DNA of 64,000 nucleotides. It comes from Marinomonas rhizomae (GTDB taxonomy: Bacteria > Pseudomonadota > Gammaproteobacteria > Pseudomonadales > Marinomonadaceae). Positions 25,601 to 36,146 of this stretch are shown here, one piece after another (position 1 is the first letter of the stretch; every line of letters starts with the position of its first letter). Position numbers and translations under genes: made by a program. The notes beneath the pieces were generated by a model that ran no database searches, was not told the origin of the DNA, and saw nothing but the letters and a program-made list of their open reading frames with translations. The stretch covers positions 62,001 to 126,000 of the forward strand of contig NZ_CP073343.1 of NCBI RefSeq assembly GCF_024397855.1. The letters are read 5' to 3'.

Positions 25601-26251
25601 TTAAAAAGCATCGGGAGCCTTGGGCGCTGGATAGTGCGCCGTTTGACTCGGGTCTTGCTCAATCGTGCCCCACTCTCTTTTTAAGGGAACAACACCTGCC
25701 CACACTGGCCAGTCGTTATCGGCTGGATCATCGACAGGAGGCTCAGCTCGGAATTTGACCGAGGCTTCGTCTATTTTGATACGCACGACTCCCGTCGCTT
25801 TGATCTCTTGCTCGTTGACGGGGCGCAATGTTTCCCAGCGACCTGGACTTACTTTATCTAGGAAAAGTTTGAATTGATGCACTTTTTCTTCTTTGTCTTC
25901 GACCAGCTCTGGTACGCCAAATAAGGTTACGGAACGATAATTTACTGAATGGTGAAATGCCGAGCGCGCCATTACCAAACCATCTAACTGCGATATATTA
26001 ATGCAGACCTTTTCAGCTGCATCAATGGGACCTTTGATGTTGCGCGCCTTAGAATGCCCATGCCAATACAAATAGTCGCCGTCACGCCAATGGCACGTTG
26101 GTGTAACGAAGACTTGGCCATCTTTAGTTTGTCCTACATGGCACATTAGCGCTGCATCAATAATGTCTAGCGCTAGGTCTTTATCATAAGAGGCTCTGTT
26201 CGGCCCTCTTTTTACTTTGCTTAATGCCGTTTCTTCTAGCGACTGACTCAT
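25601..26251 (-). CDS. pyridoxamine 5'-phosphate oxidase-related flavoprotein (NimA-like)
   Basis: A 216-residue split-barrel FMN-binding protein. It opens with KRGPNRASYDKDLALDIIDAAL, the typical start of the NimA/Pyridox_ox_2 family, then HVGQ...VFVTPTCHWRDGDYLYWHGH and YRSVTLFGVPELV. Members reduce nitro compounds or bind flavin nucleotides; the true physiological substrate is mostly unknown. AAGGAGAG precedes the ATG. It is divergent from a MocR/PdxR-type regulator, a pairing often seen for this family and suggestive of B6-linked control. Confidence 0.88.
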   Translation of the reverse strand: MSQSLEETALSKVKRGPNRASYDKDLALDIIDAALMCHVGQTKDGQVFVTPTCHWRDGDYLYWHGHSKARNIKGPIDAAEKVCINISQLDGLVMARSAFHHSVNYRSVTLFGVPELVEDKEEKVHQFKLFLDKVSPGRWETLRPVNEQEIKATGVVRIKIDEASVKFRAEPPVDDPADNDWPVWAGVVPLKREWGTIEQDPSQTAHYPAPKAPDAF

Positions 26252-26280
26252 GCATTCTCTCCTTGTGTCTCAATGGGTGA

Positions 26281-26330
26281 TTGGCTATAACAAGACTTTA
26301 GAGAAAACTGGCTTTTATAAAAATAGCCAG
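26281..26330. promoter_or_regulatory. candidate MocR operator region
   Basis: CTGGCT (26308-26313) and AGCCAG (26325-26330) form an inverted repeat, and TTGGCTATAA (26281) with CTGGCTTTTA (26308) form a direct repeat 27 bp apart. MocR/PdxR proteins commonly bind direct repeats in such divergent regions; the assignment is by position. Confidence 0.4.
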
Positions 26331-26356
26331 AATTAAGATAAAAAAGCAGGCCAGAT

Positions 26357-27853
26357 ATGAAGCACGGCATAGGCAGTTTACGTTTTTCACTTGATGACGA
26401 AGGCGCTCCTTATTACCAACAGTTGATTGAGCAAATCCAGCAAGGCATTGTTTCGGGAGCGTTATCTGTGGGTGACAAATTACCCTCCTCGCGTTTGCTA
26501 GCTGGCTCGTTGGGCGTTTCTCGAAGTACAACCTCACGGGCTTATGATCAGCTAATCGCAGAAGGTATTTTAACCAGCGAAGAAAAGCGTGGTGTGTTTG
26601 TTGCGGCTTTACCCATGGTGAACCATCGCACGACGTCATCTCACCCTATCTCTGCATCTACTCATAAAACGCCACTGACATGGGCATTTGATGCGGGGGC
26701 TGATGTGTCTGTCTTTCCTACCAAGGAATGGGCTGCGAGTATGCGACGTAGTTGGTTAAAGCCGGATTTCACTGTCTTGGAAGGTGGCTATCCAGCTGGA
26801 TACCCTGCTTTAAAAGACGCAATAGTCGATTATTTGTATCGTGTTCGTGGTCTTGACTGCTCGGCTGAGCAAATTATTGTCACGGCTGGCAGTCGGGATT
26901 CACTACTATTATTGCAACATGCGGTTACGTTATTAGGTGGTTCTGGAGGATCGTCAATGAAGTGGTGGTTAGAGGAGCCGACCTATCCGCCAATTCGCCA
27001 AGCTATTGATTCATCTGCCAAAGCGGGTGCCCTTTTGATTGATGAAGATGGACCGTGCTTGCCAGTCAGTGAATACGCTTCGAACGTGGCGGTTGTTACA
27101 CCGAATCGGCAATACCCGCTTGGGGTAAGTATGAGTGCGGCTCGACGACAGCAATGGTTGCAGGCGTTGCAAAATGACTCCACTAGCTGGTGGGTGATAG
27201 AAGACGATTACGACAATGAGTTTGTCTATCAGGGGCGAAGCAATGTGCCTTTTATGCAAACGGCGAGTGTGCATGATCAAACCCGAGATCGAGTGTTCTT
27301 TGTTGGGAGTTTTTCGAAAGTGCTGTTCCGTGGTTTACGGCTTGGCTTTATTGTTGCGCCCAAGAAACATATCGAAACATTACATAAAAGTCAGCGAGTG
27401 CTGGGGTCATCTGCATCCTTGCCAATACAGCCTGCAGTAGCAGACTTTATGATTCAAGGTCATTTTGATCGCCATGTAAATCGAATGCGTCGTCATTATC
27501 GACTTAAACGAGATGTTCTATTAGCGCTATTAGAGCGTCATTTAGCGACTTGGTTCGAATGGAAGAAGCCTCGCGGTGGCATGCATGTATTAATTGAATT
27601 AAAGTCTGCCTTTGTTCCTATCGTGCAAACTGATGTGGCTTTAGATCAGCTAATAGCCGAAGAACTTAAACTTGATGATGTACAACTTTCTCCTTTGTCT
27701 GACCACTACATTTATGCACAAAAAGAATCTAATAATTGTCGATTTGGTTTTTTATTAGGTTTTAGTGGTCCAAAAGAGGAAGAAATGACGTATATAGTGA
27801 ACATTCTTCAAAATTGGTCACGTGCGAATTTGGTAAAAAAGAAGCCTTACTGA
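26357..27853 (+). CDS. MocR/PdxR-type GntR-aminotransferase regulator
   Basis: 498 residues: an N-terminal GntR winged helix (YYQQLIEQIQQGIVSGALSVGDKLPSSRLLAGSLGVSRS region, 15-80) fused to a fold-type I aminotransferase domain (about 105-490). The PLP-binding aspartate region is VIEDDYDNEF and the Schiff-base lysine is in GSFSKVLFRGLRLGF. Such regulators respond to PLP or amino-acid adducts. It probably controls the divergent NimA-like flavoprotein gene and itself. Confidence 0.93.
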   Translation: MKHGIGSLRFSLDDEGAPYYQQLIEQIQQGIVSGALSVGDKLPSSRLLAGSLGVSRSTTSRAYDQLIAEGILTSEEKRGVFVAALPMVNHRTTSSHPISASTHKTPLTWAFDAGADVSVFPTKEWAASMRRSWLKPDFTVLEGGYPAGYPALKDAIVDYLYRVRGLDCSAEQIIVTAGSRDSLLLLQHAVTLLGGSGGSSMKWWLEEPTYPPIRQAIDSSAKAGALLIDEDGPCLPVSEYASNVAVVTPNRQYPLGVSMSAARRQQWLQALQNDSTSWWVIEDDYDNEFVYQGRSNVPFMQTASVHDQTRDRVFFVGSFSKVLFRGLRLGFIVAPKKHIETLHKSQRVLGSSASLPIQPAVADFMIQGHFDRHVNRMRRHYRLKRDVLLALLERHLATWFEWKKPRGGMHVLIELKSAFVPIVQTDVALDQLIAEELKLDDVQLSPLSDHYIYAQKESNNCRFGFLLGFSGPKEEEMTYIVNILQNWSRANLVKKKPY

Positions 27854-28072
27854 TTGTAAGAAAAATGCCTTAGAAGGTTGTTAACCTTAGTAGTTGCGGG
27901 CTATGGCAGCAGGATTTGCTCAAGACAAGAATGTGAATTTTTACAAAAAGACCGTGAAGCAAACATGAACAAAGGCTAAACTAGACTTTGTGCGGTTGTA
28001 TAATTTTTGCTATATTTCGCACACTTAAATTCGTATGAAGCGAGTAAAAACGGCTTTTACACTTTTGATTTT

Positions 28073-28462
28073 ATGAATCGGATGGATAAATTGAACAAAT
28101 TTCAAGACATTCAGCATCACTATGTGCATTCGGTATCCAGTGTCTTGGCGGATTCTTTACGCCATGCTGCCACCGTGTCTTGCTTGTTTTTGATTTTTTT
28201 CTTACTGATTGCTGCACCTCTCTCTGTTGATAACCAAAGTGTTATTAATATCGACCCTATTTTTAATGCGGGGCTAGCCTCTAGCCTCGTATTTATAACT
28301 CTATTATTGGTTAGTTATTGGTCCGTTATGGTCAATATCAACCCCGCTCGCCAGAAATTGGCCTTCTCTTTATTTCATGTGTTTGCTCCTAATGAGCAAC
28401 CCAGTCGTGCTGAGGCGCGATGCATGATGAGATGTGGAGCTCCCCTTTTCAGATTTAGGTGA
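28073..28462 (+). CDS. putative two-helix membrane protein
   Basis: Not recognised. A 129-residue frame with a polar N-terminus (DKLNKFQDIQHHYVHSVSSVL), two hydrophobic helices (about 37-58 and 74-95) and a short basic Cys/Met-containing tail. The start is uncertain: ATGs at 28073 and 28082 and a TTG at 28091 all lack a convincing ribosome site. It precedes cyoA by 157 bp with a short GC hairpin between, so it is probably a separate unit. It might be a minor respiratory accessory, but there is no direct evidence. Confidence 0.5.
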   Translation: MNRMDKLNKFQDIQHHYVHSVSSVLADSLRHAATVSCLFLIFFLLIAAPLSVDNQSVINIDPIFNAGLASSLVFITLLLVSYWSVMVNINPARQKLAFSLFHVFAPNEQPSRAEARCMMRCGAPLFRFR

Positions 28463-28547
28463 TCCAAAAAGCTATTGCTGCGTTAATTCTGTTAACTAGG
28501 TAATAGTCTTTGTACTGTTTTCAGTGTGGTGATCTTTACTGAAATAC

Positions 28548-28570
28548 CCGGCATTTGCCGGATTTTCGTT
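28548..28570 (+). terminator. short terminator-like hairpin upstream of cyoA
   Basis: CCGGCA-TT-TGCCGG followed by ATTTTCGTTCT, between the small membrane protein gene and cyoA. Confidence 0.5.
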
Positions 28571-28619
28571 CTGTTGCTTGGTTGTCAGGTGGCAGTTTTG
28601 TGAACATAAGGGTTAGAGG

Positions 28620-29648
28620 ATGATTCTCTTGTTAACTCGTATCCTAAGTAAAGTCGCTTTGGCGCTAATGGTGGGCTTGCTCGCCGGTTGTCAGGGTGGT
28701 GTGCTCGATCCTAAAGGGCAAGTAGGTATTGAAGAGAAGCAACTAATTATTGTTGCGACTTTGTTGATGCTGCTTGTTGTGATTCCTGTCATCTTCATGA
28801 CACTGTATTTCGCTTGGAAATACCGTGAAGGCCGTGACGAAATTTACGAACCAAAATGGTCGCACTCCACAAAAATTGAAACCATTGTTTGGGCTATTCC
28901 AATTGTTATCGTCATCATTCTTGGTGTGATTACATGGAAATCTACTCACTCATTGGATCCTTACAAGCCTTTGAAATCGGATAAAGATCATATCAATGTT
29001 CAGGTCGTTTCTATGAACTGGAAATGGTTGTTCATCTATCCTGATTTAGGCATTGCTACAGTCAACGAACTGAGATTCCCAGCTAACGTTCCTGTCGCTT
29101 TCCAAATTTCATCTGAAGGCACAATGAACTCGTTCTTCATTCCTCAATTGGGTAGCCAAATTTACTCAATGGCAGGCATGGTGACTAAACTTCACTTGAT
29201 TGCAAATGAGCCAGGTACATTTGATGGTATCTCTGCAAACTACAGTGGTGCTGGTTTTACTGGGATGAAATTCAAAGCAATCGCTACGGAAACTGAAGCT
29301 GATTTTGACGCTTGGGTAGAAGGTGTGAAAGCTGGATCTCATAATGTCATCAATAATGGCATATTGGATCAAACATCCTATGAAAAGCTTGCTGAGCATG
29401 ATTTAGATGAGCATCACATTGAACCGACTCCAGTTCAGTACTACAACTCAATTGCATCGAGTATTTTCATGAACAACGTTACGAAGTTCATGAAAGACCA
29501 TGGTCAAGTTGAATTGCTGAAAGAAACGTCTTTTGAACCTAAAATGATTCATGGCGAAATGGGTCACGGTGAGATGAATCACAGTGATATGAATCATGGA
29601 GAGTCTGAAGACTCATCGCATGATATGCATACGGAGGCTGGAAAATAA
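28620..29648 (+). CDS. cyoA: cytochrome bo3 ubiquinol oxidase subunit II
   Basis: 342 residues. A lipoprotein signal peptide ends in the lipobox LAGC (Cys about 22), followed by two transmembrane helices (about 42-64 and 83-103) and a periplasmic cupredoxin domain. The CuA ligands of cytochrome c oxidases are absent, as expected for a quinol oxidase, while [23 protein letters not shown] matches CyoA (broken by no gap). The C-terminus carries a 30-residue His/Met-rich tail ([18 protein letters not shown]) that E. coli CyoA lacks. It overlaps cyoB by one base. First gene of cyoABCDE, the aerobic proton-pumping oxidase. Confidence 0.95.
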   Translation: MILLLTRILSKVALALMVGLLAGCQGGVLDPKGQVGIEEKQLIIVATLLMLLVVIPVIFMTLYFAWKYREGRDEIYEPKWSHSTKIETIVWAIPIVIVIILGVITWKSTHSLDPYKPLKSDKDHINVQVVSMNWKWLFIYPDLGIATVNELRFPANVPVAFQISSEGTMNSFFIPQLGSQIYSMAGMVTKLHLIANEPGTFDGISANYSGAGFTGMKFKAIATETEADFDAWVEGVKAGSHNVINNGILDQTSYEKLAEHDLDEHHIEPTPVQYYNSIASSIFMNNVTKFMKDHGQVELLKETSFEPKMIHGEMGHGEMNHSDMNHGESEDSSHDMHTEAGK

Positions 29649-31627
29649 TGTCTGCACTCTTAGGCAAACTATCGTGGGACGCTCTTCCGTACGACCCGAT
29701 TGTTATCGGCACATTGTGTGTCGTTGCGATCGCTGGTTGTGTACTTGCTTTCCTACTTATTAAACACAAATTGCTTGGTGTACTCTGGAATGACTGGTTA
29801 ACGTCTGTTGACCATAAAAAACTGGGTATTATGTATATCGTTCTAGCATTGGTAATGCTTATTCGTGGTTTCGCGGATGCCATTATGATGCGTTTGCAGC
29901 TCGCGCTTGCAACGAACGGTGATCCAGGCTATTTACCTCCAAGCCACTATGACCAAATTTTCACGGCTCACGGTGTCATCATGATCATCTTTATGGCGAT
30001 GCCATTCATGATCGGTTTGATGAACATTGTTGTACCGCTACAAATTGGTGCTCGTGATGTGGCTTTCCCATTCCTAAACAACTTAAGCTTTTGGCTAGCT
30101 GTTTCTGGTGCGGTATTGGTAAATATTTCCTTAGGCCTTGGTGAGTTTGCTAAAACTGGTTGGGTGGCTTATCCACCGTTATCAGGATTGGAATACAGTC
30201 CAGGGGTCGGGGTTGACTACTACATATGGGCGCTGCAGATATCCGGTATAGGTACGACATTAACAGCAGTTAACTTCTTGGCGACTGTTTTCAAAATGCG
30301 TACGCCAGGTATGAAGTTGATGGATATGCCGATCTTCACTTGGACCTGTACTTGGGCCAATATCTTGATCGCCGCATCATTCCCAATTTTGACTGCTGTA
30401 CTAGCGATGTTGACACTTGACCGTTACTTAGACTTCCATTTCTTCACGAATGATGGCGGCGGTAACTCAATGATGTATATCAACTTGTTCTGGGCATGGG
30501 GTCACCCTGAAGTGTACATTCTTGTACTTCCAGCATTTGGTATCTTCTCTGAGATCGTTTCTACCTTTACTGGTAAGCGTTTGTTCGGCTACAAATCTAT
30601 GGTTTGGGCGACAGCGTCGATTTCCATTCTTGGTTTCATCGTATGGTTGCATCACTTCTTTACCATGGGTTCCAGTGCGAACGTCAATGCCTTCTTTGGT
30701 GTGATGACAATGATCATCGCGGTACCAACAGGTGTGAAACTATTTAACTGGTTGTTTACTATGTACCGTGGTCGCCTTCGTGTGACTGTACCGGTTCTTT
30801 GGACGCTTGGTTTCATGGTGACGTTTACTGTCGGTGGTATGACAGGTGTACTACTAGCAGTACCTGGTGCTGACTATGTATTGCATAACAGCTTGTTCTT
30901 GATTGCCCACTTCCACAACACCATCATTGGTGGTGCGGTATTTGGTTATCTAGCTGGTTTCGCTTTCTGGTTCCCTAAAGCAATGGGCTTCCACCTCAAT
31001 GTTAAATTGGGTAAAGCGGCTTTCTGGTGCTGGTTGGTCGGCTTCTTCTTAGCCTTTATGCCTCTTTACGTACTGGGTTTCTTGGGTATGACTCGTCGTC
31101 TTAACCACACGGATAACCCAGACTGGAACATCTGGCTATATATAGCGGTTGTTGGTGCTTTTGTTATCCTTGCGGGTATCATTTGTCAGTTCCTACAATT
31201 GTATGTCAGCTTCCGCGATCGTAAGGACAACATGGATACCACTGGTGATCCATGGAATGGTCATACGCTTGAGTGGTCTACAGCTTCTCCGCCGCAGTAC
31301 TATAACTTTGCTGAACTGCCTGTTGTTTCTGATATCGATGCGTTTACCGATATGAAAGAAAAAGGCACTGCTTATGTTCGTAAAGAAAGCTACGCACCTA
31401 TCCACATGCCTAAGAACACTAAGGCTGGGATTATCATTGGTGCCCTTATTACGGCATTTGGTTTTGCAATGATCTGGCATATTTGGTGGTTGGCAATTGT
31501 TGGTTTGGTGGGTTCAATCGTGACCTTTATTGCTCGCGCTTACACCTCAGATGTTGATTACTATGTTCAGCCTGATGAAATCGCTCAGATCGAAAATGAG
31601 CACCTAGATAACGTGGCTAAGGGGTAA
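29648..31627 (+). CDS. cyoB: cytochrome bo3 ubiquinol oxidase subunit I
   Basis: 659 residues and about 15 membrane helices. This subunit holds haem b, haem o3 and CuB and pumps protons. [17 protein letters not shown] carries the CuB histidine and cross-linked tyrosine, HHFFTMG the other CuB histidines, and HFHNTIIGG the haem ligands. The N-terminal [21 protein letters not shown] and C-terminal extension match CyoB length. ATG overlaps the cyoA stop (TAATG), so the genes are translationally coupled. Confidence 0.98.
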   Translation: MSALLGKLSWDALPYDPIVIGTLCVVAIAGCVLAFLLIKHKLLGVLWNDWLTSVDHKKLGIMYIVLALVMLIRGFADAIMMRLQLALATNGDPGYLPPSHYDQIFTAHGVIMIIFMAMPFMIGLMNIVVPLQIGARDVAFPFLNNLSFWLAVSGAVLVNISLGLGEFAKTGWVAYPPLSGLEYSPGVGVDYYIWALQISGIGTTLTAVNFLATVFKMRTPGMKLMDMPIFTWTCTWANILIAASFPILTAVLAMLTLDRYLDFHFFTNDGGGNSMMYINLFWAWGHPEVYILVLPAFGIFSEIVSTFTGKRLFGYKSMVWATASISILGFIVWLHHFFTMGSSANVNAFFGVMTMIIAVPTGVKLFNWLFTMYRGRLRVTVPVLWTLGFMVTFTVGGMTGVLLAVPGADYVLHNSLFLIAHFHNTIIGGAVFGYLAGFAFWFPKAMGFHLNVKLGKAAFWCWLVGFFLAFMPLYVLGFLGMTRRLNHTDNPDWNIWLYIAVVGAFVILAGIICQFLQLYVSFRDRKDNMDTTGDPWNGHTLEWSTASPPQYYNFAELPVVSDIDAFTDMKEKGTAYVRKESYAPIHMPKNTKAGIIIGALITAFGFAMIWHIWWLAIVGLVGSIVTFIARAYTSDVDYYVQPDEIAQIENEHLDNVAKG

Positions 31628-31629
31628 TC

Positions 31630-32253
31630 ATGAGCACTACACATATGAATACGCACGACGCTCACGAAGCTGGTGCACATCACGACGAACACCATGATAC
31701 TGGTGGAAACACTGTATTTGGGTTCTGGATTTACCTAATGACGGACTGTTTGTTATTTGCATCCGTCTTCGCTACCTACGCTGTGCTTTTCATGAACACA
31801 GCTGGGGGCGTGTCTGGTAAAGATATTTTTGAGTTAGACTTTGTGTTGGCTGAAACTGCGGCGTTACTTGTTTCAAGTATCACTTACGGTTTTGCAATGA
31901 TTTGCGCGCACAGCAAAAACAAAAAAGGCACCCTATCTTGGTTGGCTGTTACGTTTTTATTAGGTGCTATATTCATTGCGATGGAAATCTATGAATTCCA
32001 TCACCTAATTGTCAACGGTCATGGTCCACAAGCTAGTGCGTTTTTGTCTGCCTTCTTTACCCTTGTGGGTACTCACGGCTTACACGTAACTGCTGGTCTG
32101 ATCTGGATGTTTATCATGATTATGGAAGTAACTAAAACAGGCCTAACAGCACGAGCAGTAACTCGTCTTAGCTGCCTTAGCTTGTTTTGGCACTTCTTGG
32201 ATGTTGTTTGGATCTGTGTATTCACCGTTGTTTATCTGATGGGGGCGATCTAA
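31630..32253 (+). CDS. cyoC: cytochrome bo3 ubiquinol oxidase subunit III
   Basis: 207 residues with five membrane helices of the COX3 fold. The N-terminus is His-rich ([14 protein letters not shown]), then [21 protein letters not shown] and [18 protein letters not shown] are typical CyoC blocks. It starts two bases after the cyoB stop and overlaps cyoD by one base. Confidence 0.97.
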   Translation: MSTTHMNTHDAHEAGAHHDEHHDTGGNTVFGFWIYLMTDCLLFASVFATYAVLFMNTAGGVSGKDIFELDFVLAETAALLVSSITYGFAMICAHSKNKKGTLSWLAVTFLLGAIFIAMEIYEFHHLIVNGHGPQASAFLSAFFTLVGTHGLHVTAGLIWMFIMIMEVTKTGLTARAVTRLSCLSLFWHFLDVVWICVFTVVYLMGAI

Positions 32254-32573
32254 TGAGCGATCATTCTTCTGAAGCGCATTCACACGGTAGCGTGAAGTCA
32301 TACCTAACAGGGTTTATCTGGTCTGTAATTTTGACTGGTATTCCATTTTGGATGGTAATGACTGAAGCGTTCGATAAAGGTCCAACTTATATAACAATCG
32401 TATTGTTAGCCGTTGTTCAGATCTTTGTTCATTTGAAGTATTTCCTTCATTTGGACTTCTCTGAGCAAGGTAAGCTGGACACTTATTCATTTATATTCTC
32501 TGCTGTAATTATTGTGATGGTTGTCGCGTTATCCGTATGGATTATCTACGCTTCCAACGCAATGATGATGTAA
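32253..32573 (+). CDS. cyoD: cytochrome bo3 ubiquinol oxidase subunit IV
   Basis: 106 residues and three membrane helices, matching CyoD (short His-containing N-terminus, then VKSYLTGFIWSVILTGIPF and VQIFVHLKYFLHLDFS). I start at 32253, where ATG overlaps the cyoC stop; the frame is open further upstream inside cyoC but this is overlap. It assists assembly of the oxidase. Confidence 0.96.
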   Translation: MSDHSSEAHSHGSVKSYLTGFIWSVILTGIPFWMVMTEAFDKGPTYITIVLLAVVQIFVHLKYFLHLDFSEQGKLDTYSFIFSAVIIVMVVALSVWIIYASNAMMM

Positions 32574-32644
32574 GTAGAGTCATTTGATGATTATGCGGAC
32601 TTCTTTCATTATAAGTAATGAGTGTCCGATGGGAGCCTATAAAG

Positions 32645-33535
32645 ATGTTTAAGCGTTATCTTCAGGTAACAAAGCCAGGCATCATTATGGGCAACCTCAT
32701 CTCTGTTGCGGGGGGCTTCTTTTTAGCCTCCCGTGGCGAGATTGACTGGATTCTTATGCTAGCGACAGTGGTTGGTTTGTCGTTGGTCGTTGCTTCTGGC
32801 TGTGCCATTAACAACTATGTTGATAGAGATATTGATGCCAAAATGCAACGCACGCGTAACCGCGTGACGGTAAATGGTGAGATGTCAGGTAAAGCGGCAT
32901 TTTTCCACGGTATTTTGTTAGGTGTTATTGGTTTTGCTTTGCTGTCGTATTTTACGAACTGGGTTGCAGTGGCTTTTGCTGTATTCGGTTATGTGGTTTA
33001 CGTCGGTTTATACACTCTGTATTTCAAGCGTAAGTCCGTTTATGGGACTTTTGTTGGTAGTTTATCTGGCGCTGTTCCGCCGGTTGTGGGCTATTGCGCC
33101 GCAGCAGGTCAGTTCGATGCAGGTGCTGCTATCTTGCTTACTATGTTTTGTATTTGGCAAATGCCACATTCCTATGCAATCGCTATTTTTCGCTACAAAG
33201 ATTACGAAGCGGCAGGGATTCCTGTCTTGCCTGTGTCACAAGGTATCGCGAAAGCAAAACGCCATATAATTCTACATATTGCTGCTTTTGCAGTCGTCGC
33301 AGCACTTTTACCGCTGACGGGTTATGTTGGAATTGGCTTTATGGTTGTTGCACTGGCTACCAGCCTTTGGTGGCTAGCGATGGCGTTACGAGGCTACCGT
33401 CCTGGGATTGATGTAAATGGATGGGCACGACAAGTGTTTTTCTTTTCCATTATCACTGTAACGGCGCTTAGTGTGACTATGGCATTGGATTTTAATGAAG
33501 TTTCTCCAAACTTATTGGTGTTTGCTGCCCATTAA
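32645..33535 (+). CDS. cyoE: protohaem IX farnesyltransferase (haem O synthase)
   Basis: 296 residues, a UbiA-family membrane prenyltransferase that makes haem O for the bo3 oxidase. The first prenyl-diphosphate/Mg site is [18 protein letters not shown], the second region contains [13 protein letters not shown]. About nine helices. GGGAG is nine bases before the ATG at 32645; an earlier start at 32618 is not supported. The operon ends in a strong terminator. Confidence 0.96.
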   Translation: MFKRYLQVTKPGIIMGNLISVAGGFFLASRGEIDWILMLATVVGLSLVVASGCAINNYVDRDIDAKMQRTRNRVTVNGEMSGKAAFFHGILLGVIGFALLSYFTNWVAVAFAVFGYVVYVGLYTLYFKRKSVYGTFVGSLSGAVPPVVGYCAAAGQFDAGAAILLTMFCIWQMPHSYAIAIFRYKDYEAAGIPVLPVSQGIAKAKRHIILHIAAFAVVAALLPLTGYVGIGFMVVALATSLWWLAMALRGYRPGIDVNGWARQVFFFSIITVTALSVTMALDFNEVSPNLLVFAAH

Positions 33536-33547
33536 TCCATGCTTTTC

Positions 33548-33575
33548 AAAACGGGCTTTTTAGCCCGTTTTTTAT
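33548..33575 (+). terminator. intrinsic terminator of the cyo operon
   Basis: AAAACGGGCT pairs with AGCCCGTTTT around TTTT and is followed by a T-run. Confidence 0.9.
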
Positions 33576-33726
33576 TTCCCCTCCTGTGTTTATCTTGATA
33601 ACTTTCTATTTGTCTCATTATTGGTTATTTTGAAGCCTGCCCGTTGAGTTTCGTATTTTTAAAATATTCCCGAAATGGTAGGAATAAATTTTTGCTCTGA
33701 TTCTAAAATCAAAAAGGACGATGTGA

Positions 33727-35385
33727 ATGAAAGCGCTTTTCACCTATTTAGCCCCCGCTTTGATGCTTTTTTCATTAGGCAGCAACTCGGTTTATGCTGT
33801 TAATTGCCAAACATTAATCACAAAAGCGCCTCAGAACGTAGAAATTAAAACCACAATGATGGGCAGAGACAAGGATGTTAGAAGTCCATATTGTTTGGTG
33901 TCAGGCGTTATGTCCCAGCGTATGGGGCTTGATAGTAAATTCTACGCGATCAAATTTGAGCTACGCTTGCCTAACTTTTGGCAAGGTCGTTTTGCTTATC
34001 AGTTTAATGGTGGTAACGACGGTGAAGTGAAGCCAGCGTTGGGTGCAATGACAGGCCTGCTTAACTCTCAATATGCGATCAATCAAGGTTTTGCTGTTGT
34101 CTCAAGCGACGGTGGTCATGATGCACAAGCTAATCCAGAATCAGGCTTGGTTGGTCCTGCCGTGTTTGGTCATGATCCAGAAGCGCGTCGCGATTATGGC
34201 TATAGTGCAGTACAAAAGTTAAATCCTGTTGCGCGCTCTTTAATTGAAAGCTATTACGAATCTCCTATCAAATATTCATACGGTCTTGGCCAGTCAAATG
34301 GCGGACGCATGGCGATGGTTGCTGCAACGCGCTTCCCCGATATGTTTGATGGTCTGTTGGTGGGGTATCCTGGCTTTAATTTACCAAAAGCGGCATTGCA
34401 GCATGCTTGGGATGTTCAGGCACTGCATCGAGTAAGCGACGATATTAGTCAATCGTTAACAAAACGAGATTTGAAAGTCTTCGCAAAACGTATACTTGAT
34501 CAATGCGACACCTTAGATGGGATTAGCGATGATATGGTGTTTGCAGCGGATGCTTGTCAAAAGGTATTCGAGCCAAAGGCATTGGTATGTAAAAGCAATT
34601 TTGATCGAGACTGTTTGTCGTTAAATAAGATAGGAGCCTTGATGCGCATGCATATGGGGCCACATAATTCGAAAAACCAGGCGTTGTACACTGATTGGAT
34701 ATATGACACAGGCATTCGTTCTGATAACTGGCGCATGTGGAAAGTAGAAAGCACGATTTCAGACTGGAGCAATAAGCCGATTAATGTCGTGATGGGTGGA
34801 GCTTCATTAGCACATATTTTTACCACGCCTTATACGAATGTTTCAGGTGATATTTACTCATTAGAAGACTACTTACTTAAGTTTGATTTTGATAAAGATG
34901 CGCCGAAAATTTATGCGACGAATAAGCGATTCAAAGAGTCTGCAATGACCATCATGACGCCACCAGATGCTGCCAAGCCAAAGTTGACAGAGTTCAAGCA
35001 GCATGGAGGGAAAATGATGATTTTCCATGGCAATAGTGACCCGGTTTTCTCCGTGAAAGACACCATACGTTGGTATGATTTTTTGGACTTTATATTGGAA
35101 GGTCGCGCTTCAGATTTTGTTCGCTTGTATCGTGTTCCTGGCATGCCTCATGGGCAAGGCGGTCCATCAGCCGATCAGTTTGATATGCTGCAGCCTTTGA
35201 TTTCATGGGTAGAAAAGCAGCAAGCACCTCAATATATTGTTGCTGCCACGCGCGCGGACAATCCAGAAATAACCGCGCGTATGACTGGGATAAAGCGCCC
35301 TTTGTGCCCTTATCCATCTTACGCTAGATACAATAGGGGCGACTTTCTTCTGGCGACGTCTTTTCAATGTGTGGTCGCCAAATAA
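33727..35385 (+). CDS. secreted tannase/feruloyl esterase family hydrolase
   Basis: 552 residues with a Sec signal peptide (cleavage near NSVYA|VNC). The alpha/beta hydrolase nucleophile is in GLGQSNGGRM (Ser about 191), the aspartate in HGNSDPVFSVKDT, and the histidine in PGMPHGQGG. A calcium-type CDTLDGISDD loop and the C-terminal RPLCPYPSYARY are family landmarks. In characterised family members cysteines flank the Ser and His (CS-D-HC disulfide); here both positions are changed (Gln and Gly). So the substrate and stability may differ from tannase, feruloyl esterase or MHETase. It stands alone after the cyo terminator. Confidence 0.88.
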   Translation: MKALFTYLAPALMLFSLGSNSVYAVNCQTLITKAPQNVEIKTTMMGRDKDVRSPYCLVSGVMSQRMGLDSKFYAIKFELRLPNFWQGRFAYQFNGGNDGEVKPALGAMTGLLNSQYAINQGFAVVSSDGGHDAQANPESGLVGPAVFGHDPEARRDYGYSAVQKLNPVARSLIESYYESPIKYSYGLGQSNGGRMAMVAATRFPDMFDGLLVGYPGFNLPKAALQHAWDVQALHRVSDDISQSLTKRDLKVFAKRILDQCDTLDGISDDMVFAADACQKVFEPKALVCKSNFDRDCLSLNKIGALMRMHMGPHNSKNQALYTDWIYDTGIRSDNWRMWKVESTISDWSNKPINVVMGGASLAHIFTTPYTNVSGDIYSLEDYLLKFDFDKDAPKIYATNKRFKESAMTIMTPPDAAKPKLTEFKQHGGKMMIFHGNSDPVFSVKDTIRWYDFLDFILEGRASDFVRLYRVPGMPHGQGGPSADQFDMLQPLISWVEKQQAPQYIVAATRADNPEITARMTGIKRPLCPYPSYARYNRGDFLLATSFQCVVAK

Positions 35386-35396
35386 CCTGTGTCAGG

Positions 35397-36146
35397 TTAG
35401 CGCCCACCGCCAACATCAATAAAGCCGCCAGTGGAATAACTGGATTTGTCGCTAAGAAACCAGAGAATCGCTTCGGCGACCTCTTCTGGTTGTCCTCCGC
35501 GCTGCAGCGGTAAATTAGGTCCTATGCGATCCACTCGGCCCGCTTCGCCGCCATCAGCGTGCATGTCGGTATATATTAAGCCAGGTCTGACCACGTTAAC
35601 TCGAATGCCATCGCTAGCCACTTCTAAGGCAAAACCCTTGGAGAAAGAGTCGACGGCCCCTTTGCTAGCGGCATAATCCACATACTCATTTGGTGAACCA
35701 TAAACAGAGGCCAGAGAAGATACGTTGACGATTGCTCCGCCGTCACCACCTTGGCTCTTAGCCATGTCTTGGAAGGCTTCTTGGCAGCATTGCATGGTGC
35801 CAAAGACATTGGTTTGAAAGACTCGCTGCCAGCGCTCTGGTTTGGTATCCACAAATCGCGCTTGTTGATCTAGTACGCCCGCGCTATTTACCAAAGCCTT
35901 AATAGGCCCCCAGTTACGTCGAATCGTGGCAAACATTTTACTGACTTGTTCTGTGTCGCTTATGTCCGCTTGTACGCAATGTGCTAGTCCGCCAGATGCG
36001 ATGATGTCAGTGGCGACGTTTTCTGCAGAAGTCGCATCTTTTCGATAGTTGATAATAACTTCATAGCCGTGTTGAGCCGCGAGTTTCGCCGTCGCTGCGC
36101 CTATGCCTCTCCCTCCACCAGTAATCAAAAGTATGGGTAATTTCAA
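35397..36146 (-). CDS. SDR-family oxidoreductase
   Basis: 249 residues, classical short-chain dehydrogenase: TGGGRGIG at about residue 9 for NAD(P) binding, NSAGV at about 88, catalytic Ser in NVSSLASVYG and YAASK. The C-terminal GQPEEVAEAILWFLSDKSSYSTGGFIDVGGG is the FabG/glucose-1-dehydrogenase pattern. YRKD after the second strand suggests NADP. AAGGAGAG precedes the ATG. It is convergent with the esterase, with 11 bp between stops. Substrate unknown. Confidence 0.92.
   Translation of the reverse strand: MKLPILLITGGGRGIGAATAKLAAQHGYEVIINYRKDATSAENVATDIIASGGLAHCVQADISDTEQVSKMFATIRRNWGPIKALVNSAGVLDQQARFVDTKPERWQRVFQTNVFGTMQCCQEAFQDMAKSQGGDGGAIVNVSSLASVYGSPNEYVDYAASKGAVDSFSKGFALEVASDGIRVNVVRPGLIYTDMHADGGEAGRVDRIGPNLPLQRGGQPEEVAEAILWFLSDKSSYSTGGFIDVGGGR

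Noticed and set aside
28620-33535. aa3-type cytochrome c oxidase operon
   Set aside because: Subunit II lacks CuA ligands, gene order is cyoABCDE, and CyoD/CyoE are present, so this is the bo3 quinol oxidase.
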